Shown: positions 49,809-59,832, numbered from the stretch's first letter. The stretch: 64,000 bases of DNA from Mangrovimicrobium sediminis (GCF_004745945.1 NZ_SRLE01000004.1:1-64000); one strand, 5' to 3'. Translations and numbers: made by a program. The notes: generated from the letters alone by a model not told the origin.

Positions 49809-50711
49809 ATGCCACTCGCTCCCCAGTTTCAGGCCGTATTCGGTCCCATGCGGCTGCCGTTCCTGTTGCTGGTGCCAGCCTGCCTGGGCCTGGCCTGGGC
49901 GGCGGCTGCGTACGACGGGCTCCCGGTCGCACCGGGCGACCTGGTGCTGGTTCTGCTTGGCGGGCTGGCCGCCCACATCAGTGTCAACGCGCTCAACGAG
50001 TACGAGGATTTCCGCAGTGGCCTGGACTTGCGGACCGAGCGCACACCCTTCAGTGGCGGTAGCGGTGCGCTGCCGGCGCAGCCGGAGCGGGCGCGTTACG
50101 CATTGGCCACCGGTCTCTTGGCATTGCTGGTCACTGTAGGGGTCGGGTTGTATTTCGTGCAGTTGCGCGGCGCGGCGCTGATCCCGTTGGGGGTGACAGG
50201 GGTGGGCCTCGTCGTTCTCTACACCCGCTGGCTCACGCGTTCGCCGTTGGCCTGCCTGCTTGCACCTGGTTCGGGTTTTGGGCCGGTCATGGTGACCGGC
50301 GCGAACATCGCCCTGACCGGGCAGTTCAGCCCCACAGCGGCAATGGCATCGCTGCCGCCCCTGTTCCTGGTCAGCGGCCTGTTACTGATGAACCAGTTCC
50401 CGGATGTCGATGCCGACCGCAGCGTCGGGCGACGCCACCTGCTGGTAGTCCACGGCACGCGTGCCGGAGTCTACGTATTAACCGGCTTGATGCTGTCCTT
50501 GGCGCTGTCGGTCGTGCTCGCGGTGGTGACAGGCCATGCCCCGGTTGGCGTATTTATCGTCTTCCTGCTTGCACCGCTGGCTGTTGTCATCACCCGCGGC
50601 CTGTGGCGGCACCATGAAAACATCGCCGCCCTGATCCCCTTCATGGGCATGAACGTCGTGCTCACACTGGCAACGCCGGTGCTCTACGCGCTGGCCCTGG
50701 CCGCACTTTAG
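49809..50711 (+). CDS. UbiA-family prenyltransferase
   Basis: A 300-aa polytopic membrane protein (about eight helices). The first Asp-rich motif is in NALNEYEDFRSGLD and the second is DVDADRSVGRR, the two Mg-prenyl-diphosphate sites. It resembles MenA-like enzymes. No quinone biosynthesis neighbours are present. ATG 49809 is chosen over TTG 49803. Its stop overlaps that of modC, tail to tail. Confidence 0.85.
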   Translation: MPLAPQFQAVFGPMRLPFLLLVPACLGLAWAAAAYDGLPVAPGDLVLVLLGGLAAHISVNALNEYEDFRSGLDLRTERTPFSGGSGALPAQPERARYALATGLLALLVTVGVGLYFVQLRGAALIPLGVTGVGLVVLYTRWLTRSPLACLLAPGSGFGPVMVTGANIALTGQFSPTAAMASLPPLFLVSGLLLMNQFPDVDADRSVGRRHLLVVHGTRAGVYVLTGLMLSLALSVVLAVVTGHAPVGVFIVFLLAPLAVVITRGLWRHHENIAALIPFMGMNVVLTLATPVLYALALAAL

Positions 50712-51799
50712 ATAACGGCAACCGACTTGATCTGGGCCCAGATGGGGGTGCCGGGGGCGAGGCCGAGGAGGTGGGCGGAGCGGCGGGTGACGCGGGAGAC
50801 GAGGAAGCTGCACTCGCCGGTCTGCGGGTCCTTCACCTCGAGGCGCACCAGCGCCAGGCCGGCGTGCTCGTCGGTGGTGACCTGCGCCACGGTGGCCGGC
50901 AGTGCGTTGACGATGCTGGAGTCCTGCTGCCGCTCCTTTGCCAGGCTGATGTCGCGGGCGAGGATGCGCACGCGCACTTCCGAGTGCACCGCGTGGCCGC
51001 CGTCGCGCAGCCACACTTCGCCGCCGTCGAAGATCACGCGCGCCAGCTTCCACTCGCGGTCGCGCTCGGCGACCATGCCCTCCAGCACCACGCCCGCTTC
51101 CTCGCCCAGGTGCAGGGGGAAGTCCAGGCGCGACAGGGTATCCGCCAGCGTGCCGGTGGCCACGGCGCGGCCGTCCTCCATCGCCACCAGGTAGTCCGCA
51201 AGGCGCGCCACTTCATCGGCGGCGTGGCTGACATAGATGATGGGCAATTCCAGTTCCCGCTTGAGGCCCTCGAGGTAGGGCAGGATTTCCAGCTTGCGCG
51301 GCAGATCGAGCGCCGCAAGGGGCTCATCCATCAGCAGCAGGCGCGGCTGGATCAGCAGGGCGCGGGCGATGGCCACGCGCTGGCGCTCGCCGCCGGAGAG
51401 CTGGTGCGGGCGCCGCTCGAGCAGTCCGCCGATGCCCAGCAGTTCCACCGCCTGGTCGAAGGCGATCGGCCGTTCCACCTGCCGCGGCGCGCGTTTCACC
51501 GCGTACTCGAGGTTGCCCAGTGCGCTGAGGTGACTGAACAGACTCGCCTCCTGGAACACGTAGCCGATGGGGCGTTTGTGCGGCGGCACGAACACCTTCT
51601 CTGCCTGCCACAGCTCGCCGTTGAAACGCAGTTCGCCGCGCCCGGCGCGTTCCAGGCCGGCGATGCAGCGCAGCAAAGACGTTTTCCCCGAGCCGGAGTG
51701 GCCGAACAGGGCGGTGACGCCACGGCCGGGCATGCTCACGTCCACGTCCAGGTTGAACTGGGGGTAGTCCAGGCGCAGGCGGGCGAGGATCTCGTTCAT
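50708..51799 (-). CDS. modC: ModC, molybdate ABC transporter ATPase
   Basis: A 363-aa ATP-binding subunit. Walker A is GHSGSGKTS, the signature is [15 protein letters not shown] and Walker [15 protein letters not shown]-terminal Mop/TOBE-type domain from about residue 295 binds oxyanion. It powers ModB. It lies 7 bp after modB. Confidence 0.96.
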   Translation of the reverse strand: MNEILARLRLDYPQFNLDVDVSMPGRGVTALFGHSGSGKTSLLRCIAGLERAGRGELRFNGELWQAEKVFVPPHKRPIGYVFQEASLFSHLSALGNLEYAVKRAPRQVERPIAFDQAVELLGIGGLLERRPHQLSGGERQRVAIARALLIQPRLLLMDEPLAALDLPRKLEILPYLEGLKRELELPIIYVSHAADEVARLADYLVAMEDGRAVATGTLADTLSRLDFPLHLGEEAGVVLEGMVAERDREWKLARVIFDGGEVWLRDGGHAVHSEVRVRILARDISLAKERQQDSSIVNALPATVAQVTTDEHAGLALVRLEVKDPQTGECSFLVSRVTRRSAHLLGLAPGTPIWAQIKSVAVI

Positions 51800-51806
51800 C
51801 GCCGCC

Positions 51807-52496
51807 TCACTTCACGCCGGTGCCGAGCACCGCCCGTGGGTTAAAGGCATACAGGGCGAACAGTACGACGAAGGAGAACACCACCATCAGCAGCGACAGG
51901 CTGTGGGCGCCGGCGTAGTCCAGCGCCTCCACATGGTCGTAGATCTGTACCGATACCACCTGGGTCTCCCCCGGAATATTGCCGCCGATCATCAGCACCA
52001 CGCCGAACTCGCCGACGGTGTGGGCAAAACCCAGCACCGCCGCGGTGAGCAGACCGGGCCGCGCCTGCGGCAGCACCACGGAAAAGAAACGGTCCAGCGG
52101 CCCGGCGCGCAGGGTAGCGGCAACCTCCAGCGGACGCTGGCCGAAGGCCTCAATGGCGTTCTGGATCGGCTGCACGACGAAGGGCAGGGAGTACACCACG
52201 GAGGCCAGCACCAGCCCGCTGAAAGTGAACGGCAAAACGCCCAGCCCCAGCGCCTGGGTCAGCTCGCCCAGCGGCCCGTTCGGCCCCATAAAAACCAGCA
52301 GGTAGAAGCCGAGCACACTGGGCGGCAGCACGATGGGCAGGGCGACCACCGCGCTCACCGGACTCTTCCAGCGGCTGTGCGTGTTCGCCAGCCACCATGC
52401 CAGCGGTGTGCCGACCAGCAACAGCAGCAGCGTCACGCAGGTGGCGAGTTTCAGGGTCAGCCAGATGGCGGTGAGGTCGGCGGGGGAGAACGTCAT
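51807..52496 (-). CDS. modB: ModB, molybdate ABC transporter permease
   Basis: A 229-aa inner-membrane permease with five to six helices and the EAA-type loop [37 protein letters not shown] and [20 protein letters not shown] are typical of ModB. The ATG at 52496 is 7 bp after the modA stop. Confidence 0.96.
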   Translation of the reverse strand: MTFSPADLTAIWLTLKLATCVTLLLLLVGTPLAWWLANTHSRWKSPVSAVVALPIVLPPSVLGFYLLVFMGPNGPLGELTQALGLGVLPFTFSGLVLASVVYSLPFVVQPIQNAIEAFGQRPLEVAATLRAGPLDRFFSVVLPQARPGLLTAAVLGFAHTVGEFGVVLMIGGNIPGETQVVSVQIYDHVEALDYAGAHSLSLLMVVFSFVVLFALYAFNPRAVLGTGVK

Positions 52497-52503
52497 GTCG
52501 GTT

Positions 52504-53259
52504 TCAGTGTGCGCGGATGCCGTAGCCGTAGCGCTGCACGATCTCGTGCGCCGCTTTCCCATCCAGGAAAGCGAGCAGCGCACGTGCCGCGGCATTGTCC
52601 GCGCCGCGCTGCAGCAAGACCGCGTCCTGGGCGATAGGGTCATGCAATTCTGCGGGCACCACCCAGGCATCCGCGGGTGCGGCGCCCTGGTCGATCACCT
52701 GGGACAGGGCGACAAAGCCGAGGTCCGCGTTGCCGCTGGCGACGAACTGGTAGGTCTGGGCGATGTTCTCGCCGCTGACCAGCTTTGGTTTCGCCGCCGC
52801 GGCAACCTGCTCGGCGACCAGCACCTGCAGTGCCGCCGCACCGTAGGGGGCGACGCGGGGGTTGGCGATGGCCAGTCGCCGGTAGTCTCCCGAGCGCAGG
52901 CGCGCGCGCGGGTCGGCGGCACCGGGCGACCACAGTGCCAGGGTGCCGATGGCATAGGTGAAGCGCGAACCATCCACGGCGAGTCCGGCCTCCAGCAGCG
53001 CGTCCGGCTTGGCGGTGTCCGCGGACAGGAAGACGTCGTAGGGCGCGCCGTTCACCACCTGCGCGAACAGCTTGCCGGAGGAGCCGAAGCTCAGCACCAC
53101 GCGGTGGCCGCTCTGTTGCTCGAAGGCGGCGGCGATCTCGCGCATGGGAGCGGTGAAATTGGCGGCAACCGCCGCGCGCACCTGGCCGGCGGCGACGCCC
53201 GCAGACCAGCTGACGCAAGCCAGGAAGATGGCCAGCAAGCCGGCCAGAGGGTGTCGCAT
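52504..53259 (-). CDS. modA: ModA, periplasmic molybdate-binding protein
   Basis: A 251-aa binding protein with a signal peptide ([24 protein letters not shown]). Ligand-binding stretches: [28 protein letters not shown] and later [14 protein letters not shown]. First gene of modABC. A sigma-54-type promoter about 100 bp upstream places molybdate uptake under the nif regulatory scheme. Confidence 0.95.
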   Translation of the reverse strand: MRHPLAGLLAIFLACVSWSAGVAAGQVRAAVAANFTAPMREIAAAFEQQSGHRVVLSFGSSGKLFAQVVNGAPYDVFLSADTAKPDALLEAGLAVDGSRFTYAIGTLALWSPGAADPRARLRSGDYRRLAIANPRVAPYGAAALQVLVAEQVAAAAKPKLVSGENIAQTYQFVASGNADLGFVALSQVIDQGAAPADAWVVPAELHDPIAQDAVLLQRGADNAAARALLAFLDGKAAHEIVQRYGYGIRAH

Positions 53260-53358
53260 GTCGTGTTCCCCGGTGATGACGCGTATCGGGCATGGCGTGT
53301 GCCGCGGCAATGAGCCGGACTTCGCGGTACTGCCCCTTCGCAAACCTGCACAAGCCGA

Positions 53359-53374
53359 AGCAAATCCCGGGCCG
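53359..53374 (-). promoter_or_regulatory. Candidate sigma-54 promoter of modABC
   Basis: On the minus strand CGGCCCGGGATTTGCT has GG-N10-GC with TTGCT at -12, about 100 bp before modA. NifA-type sites at 53459 and 53541 lie 85-180 bp upstream. No ModE box was recognised. Confidence 0.65.
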
Positions 53375-53458
53375 TGCCGGCCAGTGCGCAGTATAGCGAT
53401 TCAAGCTGCTGATTCTAAAGCACTTGCGCGACTGGCGCTGGCAAGCCCCGTGGGAGTT

Positions 53459-53556
53459 TGTCGGAAACCCGACGCGCCCCGGCAGTGCCAGCCCCGGGCG
53501 AGTCGTGACGATTGTCGCGTTTGCTGCAATGCCCCCGCACTGTCGCAACAATGACA
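53459..53556. promoter_or_regulatory. NifA sites between modA and nifE
   Basis: 53541-53556 (TGTCGCAACAATGACA) is a full TGT-N10-ACA site. 53459-53474 (TGTCGGAAACCCGACG) matches except for the last base and keeps the TGTCG arm. They lie in a 412-bp gene-free gap between divergent promoters. Confidence 0.7.
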
Positions 53557-53602
53557 CCCGACAAAGCACAGAAAACTGAATAAAAACAGAGAGGTAAGTG
53601 TA

Positions 53603-53618
53603 TGGCCCGGGTATTGCA
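53603..53618 (+). promoter_or_regulatory. Sigma-54 promoter of nifENX
   Basis: TGGCCCGGGTATTGCA has GG-N10-GC and a perfect TTGCA -12, about 55 bp before the nifE ATG. Confidence 0.88.
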
Positions 53619-53671
53619 ACCACCCCGTAAAGGGCGCGCCGTGTGCGCCCGCCAACGATGGGTGCTAGCCG

Positions 53672-55078
53672 ATGAAAGCCAAGGACATCGCCGAACTGCT
53701 GGACGAACCGGCCTGCGAGCACAACAAGAAGGAGAAATCCGGTTGTGCCAAGCCCAAGCCGGGGGCTTCCGCGGGTGGCTGTGCCTTCGACGGCGCGCAG
53801 ATTGCGCTGCTGCCGATCGCCGATGTCGCGCACATCGTGCACGGGCCGATCGCCTGCGCCGGCAGTTCCTGGGATAACCGCGGCACCCGCTCCAGCGGCC
53901 CGGACCTGTACCGCATCGGCATGACCACCGACCTCACCGAGCAGGATGTGGTCATGGGGCGCGGCGAGAAGCGCCTGTTCCATTCCATCAAGCAGGCCAT
54001 CGACGACTACGCGCCGCCGGCGGTGTTCGTCTACAACACCTGCGTACCCGCCCTGGTAGGCGACGACGTCGATGCCGTGTGCAAGGCCGCCGAGGAACGC
54101 TGGGGCGTACCGGTTGTCCCGGTGGATGCCGCCGGCTTCTACGGCACCAAGAACCTCGGCAACCGCATTGCCGGCGACGCCATGGTCAAGCACGTGATCG
54201 GCACCCGCGACCCGGACCCCCTGCCGCAGGGCAGCGAGCGCGAGGGCATCACCGTGCACGACGTCAACCTGGTCGGCGAGTACAACATCGCCGGCGAGTT
54301 CTGGTACGTGCTGCCGCTGCTCGACGAACTGGGCATCCGCGTGCTGTGCACGCTGTCCGGCGACGCGCGCTTTCGCGAGGTGCAGACCATGCACCGCGCC
54401 GAGGTGAACATGATGGTGTGCTCCAAGGCCATGCTCAACGTGGCGCGCAAGATGGAGGACACATTCGGCATTCCCTGGTTCGAGGGCAGCTTCTACGGCA
54501 TCACCGACACCTCCCAGGCGCTGCGCGATTTCGCCCGCCTGATCGGCGACCCGGACCTGAGCGCACGCACCGAGGCGCTGATCGAGCGCGAGGAAGCGCG
54601 TATCCGCGCAGCCCTGGAACCCTGGCGGCAGCGCCTGGAGGGCAAGCGTGTGCTGCTCTACACTGGCGGCGTGAAGTCCTGGTCGGTGATCTCCGCGCTG
54701 CAGGACCTGGGCATGAAGGTGGTCGCCACCGGCACCAAGAAATCCACCGAGGAAGATAAGGCGCGCATCCGCGAACTGATGGGTGACGACGTCAAGATGC
54801 TCGACGAGGGGAACCCGAAAGTGCTGCTGCAGACGGTGGCGGACTACCAGGCGGACATCCTCATCGCCGGCGGGCGCAACATGTATACCGCGCTCAAGGC
54901 GCGCATCCCGTTCCTCGATATCAACCAGGAGCGCGAGTTCGGCTACGCCGGCTACGACGGCATGCTGGAACTGGTGCGCCAGCTGGCGCTGACCCTGGAG
55001 AGCCCGGTGTGGGAGGCGGTGCGCAAGCCCGCGCCCTGGGCGGCAGGTGCCGGCACGGCACTGACGGCGGAGGGCTGA
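53672..55078 (+). CDS. nifE: NifE, FeMo-co scaffold subunit
   Basis: A 468-aa NifD-like scaffold subunit on which NifB-co becomes FeMo-co. Seen: [55 protein letters not shown] and [21 protein letters not shown]. Cys pairs near the N-terminus ([11 protein letters not shown]) are typical of NifE. The ATG at 53672 lies close after the sigma-54 promoter. nifN starts 4 bp after its stop. Confidence 0.98.
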   Translation: MKAKDIAELLDEPACEHNKKEKSGCAKPKPGASAGGCAFDGAQIALLPIADVAHIVHGPIACAGSSWDNRGTRSSGPDLYRIGMTTDLTEQDVVMGRGEKRLFHSIKQAIDDYAPPAVFVYNTCVPALVGDDVDAVCKAAEERWGVPVVPVDAAGFYGTKNLGNRIAGDAMVKHVIGTRDPDPLPQGSEREGITVHDVNLVGEYNIAGEFWYVLPLLDELGIRVLCTLSGDARFREVQTMHRAEVNMMVCSKAMLNVARKMEDTFGIPWFEGSFYGITDTSQALRDFARLIGDPDLSARTEALIEREEARIRAALEPWRQRLEGKRVLLYTGGVKSWSVISALQDLGMKVVATGTKKSTEEDKARIRELMGDDVKMLDEGNPKVLLQTVADYQADILIAGGRNMYTALKARIPFLDINQEREFGYAGYDGMLELVRQLALTLESPVWEAVRKPAPWAAGAGTALTAEG

Positions 55079-55082
55079 GACC

Positions 55083-56474
55083 ATGACGGAAATTCTCAAG
55101 CGCAAGAAAGCCCTGTCGGTCAGCCCGCTGAAAACCAGCCAGACGGTGGGCGCGGCGCTCGCCTTCCTCGGCGTCAACCGCGCCATGCCGCTGATGCACG
55201 GTTCGCAGGGCTGCACCGCCTTCGCCAAGGTGTTTTTTGTGCGGCACTTTCGCGAGCCGATTCCGCTGCAGACCACGGCCATGGACCAGGTCAGCTCGGT
55301 GATGGGCGCCGACGACAATATCGTCGAGGCCCTGCGCACCATCAGCGACAAGAACAAGCCGGCGATTATCGGCCTGGTCACCACGGGACTCGCCGAGACC
55401 CAGGGCGCGGACATTCGCCGCGCCGTCTACGAGTTTCGCACGGCACACCCGGAATTCGACGAGGTCGCCGTGGTCGCGGTCAACACCCCGGACTTCAGCG
55501 GCAGCTTCGAGAGCGGCTACGCGCTGGCGGTGCGCGGCATCATCGAGGCCCTGGTACCGGAAGACAGCAGCCGGGTTGGCCTGCGCCAGCGCCAGGTCAA
55601 CGTGCTGTGCGGCGCCAACCTGACCCCGGGCGACATCGAGTTCGTGACTGAAAGTATCGAGAGCTTCGGCCTGCGCGCACTGCTCATCCCGGACCTGTCC
55701 GGTTCCCTCGACGGTCACCTCGAGGAGAACGAGTACAACGCACTGACCACCGGCGGTGTGGCCGTGGATGATATCGCCACCGCCGGCGAGAGCATCGCCA
55801 CCCTGGCCGTTGGCGAGAGTATGCACAATGCCGCCGGCGTGCTGGAAAAGCGCAGCGGCGTGCCCAGCCACCTGTTCGGCCACCTGATGGGGCTGGAGGA
55901 AGTGGACGACTGGTTCATGGCCCTGGCCGAGATCAGCGGCAACCCGGTGCCGCAGCGCTGGCAGAAGCAGCGCCGCCAGCTGCAGGACGCGATGCTGGAT
56001 ACCCATTTCATGATCGGCCACTCGCGGGTGGCGATCGCCGCGGACCCGGACCTGCTGGTCGGCTTCAACCGCCTGGTGGCGGGCATGGGCGCCGAGACCG
56101 TCGCCGCGGTGGTGCCGGCCAAGGGGCCGGGCCTGCTCAACAGCGGCCTGGAGCAGGTGCAGGTGGGCGACCTCGAGGATCTCGAGAAGCTGGCCAACGA
56201 GCGCGCCGCGCAACTGCTGCTGGCCAACAGCCACGGCGTGGAGAGCGCCGCGCGCCTGGGCGTGCCCATCCTGCGTGTGGGCTTTCCACAGTACGACCTG
56301 GTCGGCGGCTTCCAGCGCTGCTGGTTCGGCTACCGCGGCTCGGCGCAGGCGCTGTTCGACCTCGCCAACCTGGTCATGAGCCACCACCAGGAGACCTCGC
56401 CGTACTACTCCATCTACGCCCAGAAGCCGGGCGAGGGCGCTGTGCTGATGCCCGCCAGCCAGTGGAGGCACTGA
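55083..56474 (+). CDS. nifN: NifN, FeMo-co scaffold subunit
   Basis: A 463-aa NifK-like partner of NifE. Seen: [61 protein letters not shown] and [16 protein letters not shown]. The stop overlaps the nifX start. Confidence 0.98.
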   Translation: MTEILKRKKALSVSPLKTSQTVGAALAFLGVNRAMPLMHGSQGCTAFAKVFFVRHFREPIPLQTTAMDQVSSVMGADDNIVEALRTISDKNKPAIIGLVTTGLAETQGADIRRAVYEFRTAHPEFDEVAVVAVNTPDFSGSFESGYALAVRGIIEALVPEDSSRVGLRQRQVNVLCGANLTPGDIEFVTESIESFGLRALLIPDLSGSLDGHLEENEYNALTTGGVAVDDIATAGESIATLAVGESMHNAAGVLEKRSGVPSHLFGHLMGLEEVDDWFMALAEISGNPVPQRWQKQRRQLQDAMLDTHFMIGHSRVAIAADPDLLVGFNRLVAGMGAETVAAVVPAKGPGLLNSGLEQVQVGDLEDLEKLANERAAQLLLANSHGVESAARLGVPILRVGFPQYDLVGGFQRCWFGYRGSAQALFDLANLVMSHHQETSPYYSIYAQKPGEGAVLMPASQWRH

Positions 56475-56950
56475 TGAGCGAGGTGACCCGGCAACTGCGC
56501 GTACTGGACGACAGCGAAGACCGGCAGCTGCTCAAGGTGGCTTTCGCCACCTCCGACCGCCAGGTGGTGAACCAGCATTTCGGTTCGGCGCGCTCCTTTG
56601 CCATCTACGGCGTGGGCCTGGACGAGGCGCGCCTGCTCACGGTCACCGAATTCGGCGACCTGGCCCAGGACGGCAACGAGGACAAGCTGGCGATCAAGCT
56701 GGAAACGCTGCAGGAATGCATCGCCGTGTACTGTCGCGCCTGCGGTGCCTCCGCGGTACGCCAGCTGCTGGCGCTCGGTGTGCAGCCGGTGAAGGTCAGC
56801 GAGGGCGCCCAGATCGCGCCGTTGATCGCGGCCCTGCAGCAGGAATTGAAAGAGGGACCGTCGAGCTGGCTGGCCAAGGCGATCAAACGCAACCAGGTCG
56901 CCGACGACAATCGATTCGACGCCATGGAGTCCGAGGGCTGGCTGGACTAG
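56474..56950 (+). CDS. nifX: NifX, FeMo-co precursor carrier
   Basis: A 158-aa protein with the cofactor-binding fold: LLKVAFATSDRQVVNQHFGSARSFAIYGVG, a conserved Cys pair region (VYCRACGASAVRQLLALGVQPVKV) and the C-terminal KEGPSSWLAKAI. It shuttles NifB-co and VK-cluster between NifB, NifEN and NafY in Azotobacter. It starts in the TGATG overlap with nifN. Confidence 0.96.
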   Translation: MSEVTRQLRVLDDSEDRQLLKVAFATSDRQVVNQHFGSARSFAIYGVGLDEARLLTVTEFGDLAQDGNEDKLAIKLETLQECIAVYCRACGASAVRQLLALGVQPVKVSEGAQIAPLIAALQQELKEGPSSWLAKAIKRNQVADDNRFDAMESEGWLD

Positions 56951-57001
56951 TCCCGCCCGCGGCCAACACGAACCAACCGTATACAGAGTATCGAGGTGCA
57001 T

Positions 57002-57469
57002 ATGAGCGAAGCAGTTTTGCAGGAAAGCGACGACCTGATCGGCCACCCGGCAGTGCGTCAGATCGTCACCCAGTTACGCGCACTGGACAGCTACGGGACC
57101 TACGACACCTGGCCCGACTTCAAGGTGCTGGACCCGATGATCCTGACCAAGGAACGCCGCCGCGAAATCCCCGTTGTCGGCGACCCGGACGAGACCACCA
57201 TCTCGCGCCTGAAGGCCTACTACAACGCGATCGCCGCGGGCATCGAGCGCGAGGTCGAACTGATGGCGGTGCCGGTGGTGAACCTGTCACACGAAGGCTT
57301 TGGCAAGGGCCTGATCCTGGTCGGCCGCCTGGTGGTGCTCAACCGCACCCTGCGCGATGTGCACCGCTTCGGTTTCGACTCGCTGGAGAAGCTGGTCGAG
57401 GACATGGAAAAGCAGGTCGCCCAGGCGGTTGCACTGGTCAACGCCCACCGCGACGTGGCGGAAATGTAG
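57002..57469 (+). CDS. NifX-associated protein (DUF269)
   Basis: A 155-aa protein of the DUF269 family found next to nifX in most diazotrophs. Typical stretch: DSYGTYDTWPDFKVLDPMILTKERRREIPVVGDPDE. The start at ATG 57002 follows GAGGTGC. Function unknown; it may support FeMo-co synthesis. Confidence 0.92.
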   Translation: MSEAVLQESDDLIGHPAVRQIVTQLRALDSYGTYDTWPDFKVLDPMILTKERRREIPVVGDPDETTISRLKAYYNAIAAGIEREVELMAVPVVNLSHEGFGKGLILVGRLVVLNRTLRDVHRFGFDSLEKLVEDMEKQVAQAVALVNAHRDVAEM

Positions 57470-57480
57470 GAGGCACGCAG

Positions 57481-57699
57481 ATGAACGACGAGGAAATCAA
57501 GGCGCTGAAAAAAGAAGTCAGCACCAAGAAACGTATCGCCATGGACTTCGCCTCCCAGGTGCACGACCTGGTCGAGGACCGCTTGCTGAGCGATTACGGA
57601 CAACTGCCAACCCTGGCCCAGCAGACCGTCGCCGCGTGCGAGGAATGGGCTGAAACCAATGCGCGCTACAAGGCGGAAAGCGCCCGAGAGCACGCCTGA
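57481..57699 (+). CDS. NifX-associated small protein (DUF683/CCE_0567 type)
   Basis: A 72-aa helical protein: EEIKALKKEVSTKKRIAMDFASQVHDLVEDRLLSDY, then an ACEEWAETNARYK helix. It matches the DUF683 family that always travels with nifX and DUF269. The function is unresolved. ATG follows GGAGGC. Confidence 0.9.
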   Translation: MNDEEIKALKKEVSTKKRIAMDFASQVHDLVEDRLLSDYGQLPTLAQQTVAACEEWAETNARYKAESAREHA

Positions 57700-57727
57700 A
57701 ACTGCGCGTGAAATAGCGCGCAGGCCC

Positions 57728-57747
57728 GGCGCCGCAGCAGCGGCGCC
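57728..57747 (+). other. Hairpin before fdxB
   Basis: Perfect 8-bp stem GGCGCCGC / GCGGCGCC with an AGCA loop, 29 bp before the ferredoxin ATG. No T-run. Possible mRNA processing site. Confidence 0.5.
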
Positions 57748-57776
57748 CGAGGGCAACCAAGCGGAGGTATGCACAG

Positions 57777-58079
57777 ATGAGTGAAGCGGTAATTGTGGGA
57801 CGCACTCGCGGTGGCGAGGAGTGGACCCCGGAGTTTGTGGTCGCGCTGGACGCCGGCCGTTGTATCGGTTGCGGCCGCTGCTACAAGGTGTGTCCCCGCG
57901 ACGTGTTCGAGTTGACCGAGCGCACCGAAATGGTCGATGACGACGACGATTTCTACGATGACGACGACGAGATGATGGTCATGACCATCAAGGACGCGCT
58001 CGATTGCATCGGCTGCATGTCCTGCTCGCGGGTCTGCCCCAAGCAGTGCCATACGCACGAAGCGTTGGCGGGCGCCTGA
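57777..58079 (+). CDS. fdxB: Nif-specific ferredoxin III (FdxB type), 2[4Fe-4S]
   Basis: A 100-aa ferredoxin with motifs CIGCGRCYKVCP and CIGCMSCSRVCPKQC. Between the two clusters lies a very acidic insert (DDDDDFYDDDDE). The ATG follows GGAGG. Ferredoxin III genes follow nifENX in many proteobacteria and may donate electrons to nitrogenase or to cofactor assembly. Confidence 0.93.
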   Translation: MSEAVIVGRTRGGEEWTPEFVVALDAGRCIGCGRCYKVCPRDVFELTERTEMVDDDDDFYDDDDEMMVMTIKDALDCIGCMSCSRVCPKQCHTHEALAGA

Positions 58080-58080
58080 G

Positions 58081-58404
58081 ATGAGCCGGCCCGAGTACCA
58101 CGTCTTTGTCTGTTCGCAGCAGCGCCCCGCGGGACATCCGCGCAGCAGTTGCGGCGAGAAGGGCGCCAGTGCGCTGATGCCGGTGCTGTCGCAGAGCGTG
58201 ATGGCGCGCAACCTGTTGCGCAAGGTGTCCATCGTACCCACCGCCTGCCTCGGCCCGTGCAGTGAAGGCGCCAATCTGCTGGTGTTCCCCGGCGCCTACC
58301 TGTACAGCGGTGTGCAACCACAGGACGTGGAGATGATCGTCGAGCGCCATCTCGCCGGCGGTGAGCCGGTGACCGAGAAACTGGCGCCGGAGTCGGCCTG
58401 GTGA
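58081..58404 (+). CDS. Thioredoxin-like [2Fe-2S] ferredoxin
   Basis: A 107-aa ferredoxin with the thioredoxin-like fold: HVFVCSQQRP, SSCGEKGA, then TACLGPCSEGANLLVFPGAYLYSGV. Four cysteines (C11, C24, C56 and C60) match the NuoE-like/Shethna-type cluster pattern. It starts 1 bp after fdxB and its end overlaps the next gene. Confidence 0.88.
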   Translation: MSRPEYHVFVCSQQRPAGHPRSSCGEKGASALMPVLSQSVMARNLLRKVSIVPTACLGPCSEGANLLVFPGAYLYSGVQPQDVEMIVERHLAGGEPVTEKLAPESAW

Positions 58405-58814
58405 GCGCTGTGAACGGGGCGGCCCCCACGCAACAGGTGTATGCCGACGCCCTGCGCGAGCGCATGGAACTCGAGCGCCCGACGATCGCCGCACTGCGCA
58501 GCACCCTGGTCGGCGAGATGCAGCGCTTCGGCTTCGACGACCTCGCCGAAGCGCTCGGCGAACGCCTGGTCAACCCGGAACTGCGCAAGGACAGCTTCGA
58601 CGGCAGCGTCTCCCTGTTCGCGGAATGGCGCACGCCCTCGGGCGCGCTGCTCGGCTACCTGCTGATTCACGGCGGTGGCCAGGTCTACGCGGAGTTCGAC
58701 GTGCTGCGCCCGCACCCCTCGCGCGCGCAGTGGGTTATCGAGGCGATGACCGCCTGGGGCCAGGCCGACAACATCAAGGCGGAGCCGCGCCTGCTGCCCG
58801 CACTGGGCGACTGA
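58401..58814 (+). CDS. Hypothetical nif-operon protein
   Basis: A 137-aa protein with no family I recognise. GTG start overlapping the ferredoxin stop by 4 bp. The N-terminal half is helical (YADALRERMELERPTIAALRSTLVGEMQRFGFDDLAEALGERL). The C-terminal half is beta-rich (SVSLFAEWRTPSGALLGYLLIHGGGQVYAEFDVL). No Cys, no signal. Tight coupling on both sides shows it belongs to the nifENX-ferredoxin operon. Confidence 0.8.
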   Translation: MSAVNGAAPTQQVYADALRERMELERPTIAALRSTLVGEMQRFGFDDLAEALGERLVNPELRKDSFDGSVSLFAEWRTPSGALLGYLLIHGGGQVYAEFDVLRPHPSRAQWVIEAMTAWGQADNIKAEPRLLPALGD

Positions 58815-58816
58815 AC

Positions 58817-59599
58817 GTGGCGGGCGCACCCGCACCCGAACTCTATTCCCTGCTGCAGCAGCGCGCCGCCAGCGACGCTCGGGTGGCGCGCGTGCTATTC
58901 GGCCTTAGCTGGACGGTGGTGGAACTCGACAACGGTGCCTGCGGCCTGTGCTTCAGTCCCACCGGCGCGCCGCGCGATATCCCCTGGGCCGGTGAGCTCG
59001 CCGGTCGCCCGGTGTCCGCAATGCTCGACTGGCTGCGCAGCGATCATCCCTGCGAGATGGCCGCCGCGGTGGCCAGTGTCAACGCGGTGCTCAATTTCGA
59101 GAGTTTTTCAGAACGTGTTTCCGGCGCCTCCACCCCGACGCGGCTGCTCTGCGACGCGGCGCCGCACCTGGCCGTGTTCGAACACTTCGCCGACCAGCTG
59201 GCCGGCGCGCGCGTGGCGATCGTCGGCCGCTACCCGGGTATGCAGCGTTTCGCGGGCCGGTTCGACTACCAGTGCATCGAGCGCCGACCCGGCCCCGGGG
59301 ACCTGCCCGAGGACGCCGCCGCCAGCGTGTTGCCGGCCTCGGACTGGGTGTTCGTCACCGCCAGCAGCATCGCCAACGGCACCGCGCCGCAACTGCTGGA
59401 GCTGGCGCGCGCTGCACGCGTCGTACTCATGGGCCCGAGCCTGGCCTGGATGCCCGACTGGGCACGCTTCGGCGTGGACTACCTGGCCGGTGTGCAGGTG
59501 CGCGACGCCAGCGCCCTGCGGCAGATCGTCGCCGAGGCCGGCGGTACGCGTATTTTCCGCGACGCCCTGGCCTACCAGTTGGTCCGCGTTACCGGCTGA
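58817..59599 (+). CDS. DUF4213/DUF364-like protein
   Basis: A 260-aa protein. The C-terminal half is a Rossmann-like DUF364 domain (ARVAIVGRYPGMQRFAGRFDYQCIERRPGPGDLPEDAAASVLPASDWVFVTASSIANGT, then VVLMGPSLAWMPDW). The N-terminal half (WTVVELDNGACGLCFSP) is DUF4213-like. The family is annotated as possible heavy-metal chelation, and many members lie near metallocofactor genes. GTG start, 2 bp after the previous stop. Here it may act in Mo or Fe-S cofactor handling. Confidence 0.8.
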   Translation: MAGAPAPELYSLLQQRAASDARVARVLFGLSWTVVELDNGACGLCFSPTGAPRDIPWAGELAGRPVSAMLDWLRSDHPCEMAAAVASVNAVLNFESFSERVSGASTPTRLLCDAAPHLAVFEHFADQLAGARVAIVGRYPGMQRFAGRFDYQCIERRPGPGDLPEDAAASVLPASDWVFVTASSIANGTAPQLLELARAARVVLMGPSLAWMPDWARFGVDYLAGVQVRDASALRQIVAEAGGTRIFRDALAYQLVRVTG

Positions 59600-59832
59600 T
59601 TGCCGACAATCTCGCCGACGCTGGCGGCCGCTCTCGCTCAACTTCTGTTTCTCATCCCGTCCTCACCAGCCCGGTCCTGACACACGCGGTTCCCGCACTC
59701 ACAGCCCTCGCACACCCTGTCCACTGGAACACTCGGCCCACGGGAACACACTGCCACCTGGTGCGAAACACGACGCTGATCTGGTTTGTAGCGCTTTGTC
59801 GCAAGTGCCCCCAAGGCCCTGCACACAGCGCG

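Noticed and set aside
53475-53490. A second minus-strand TGGCACT element upstream of modA
   Set aside because: The -24 part is perfect but the -12 part is GGGC, and it is over 200 bp from modA; the box at 53359 is better.
52640-55414. A 924-aa minus-strand frame across nifE and modA
   Set aside because: Shadow frame in high-GC DNA; both nifE and modA are clearly coded in other frames.
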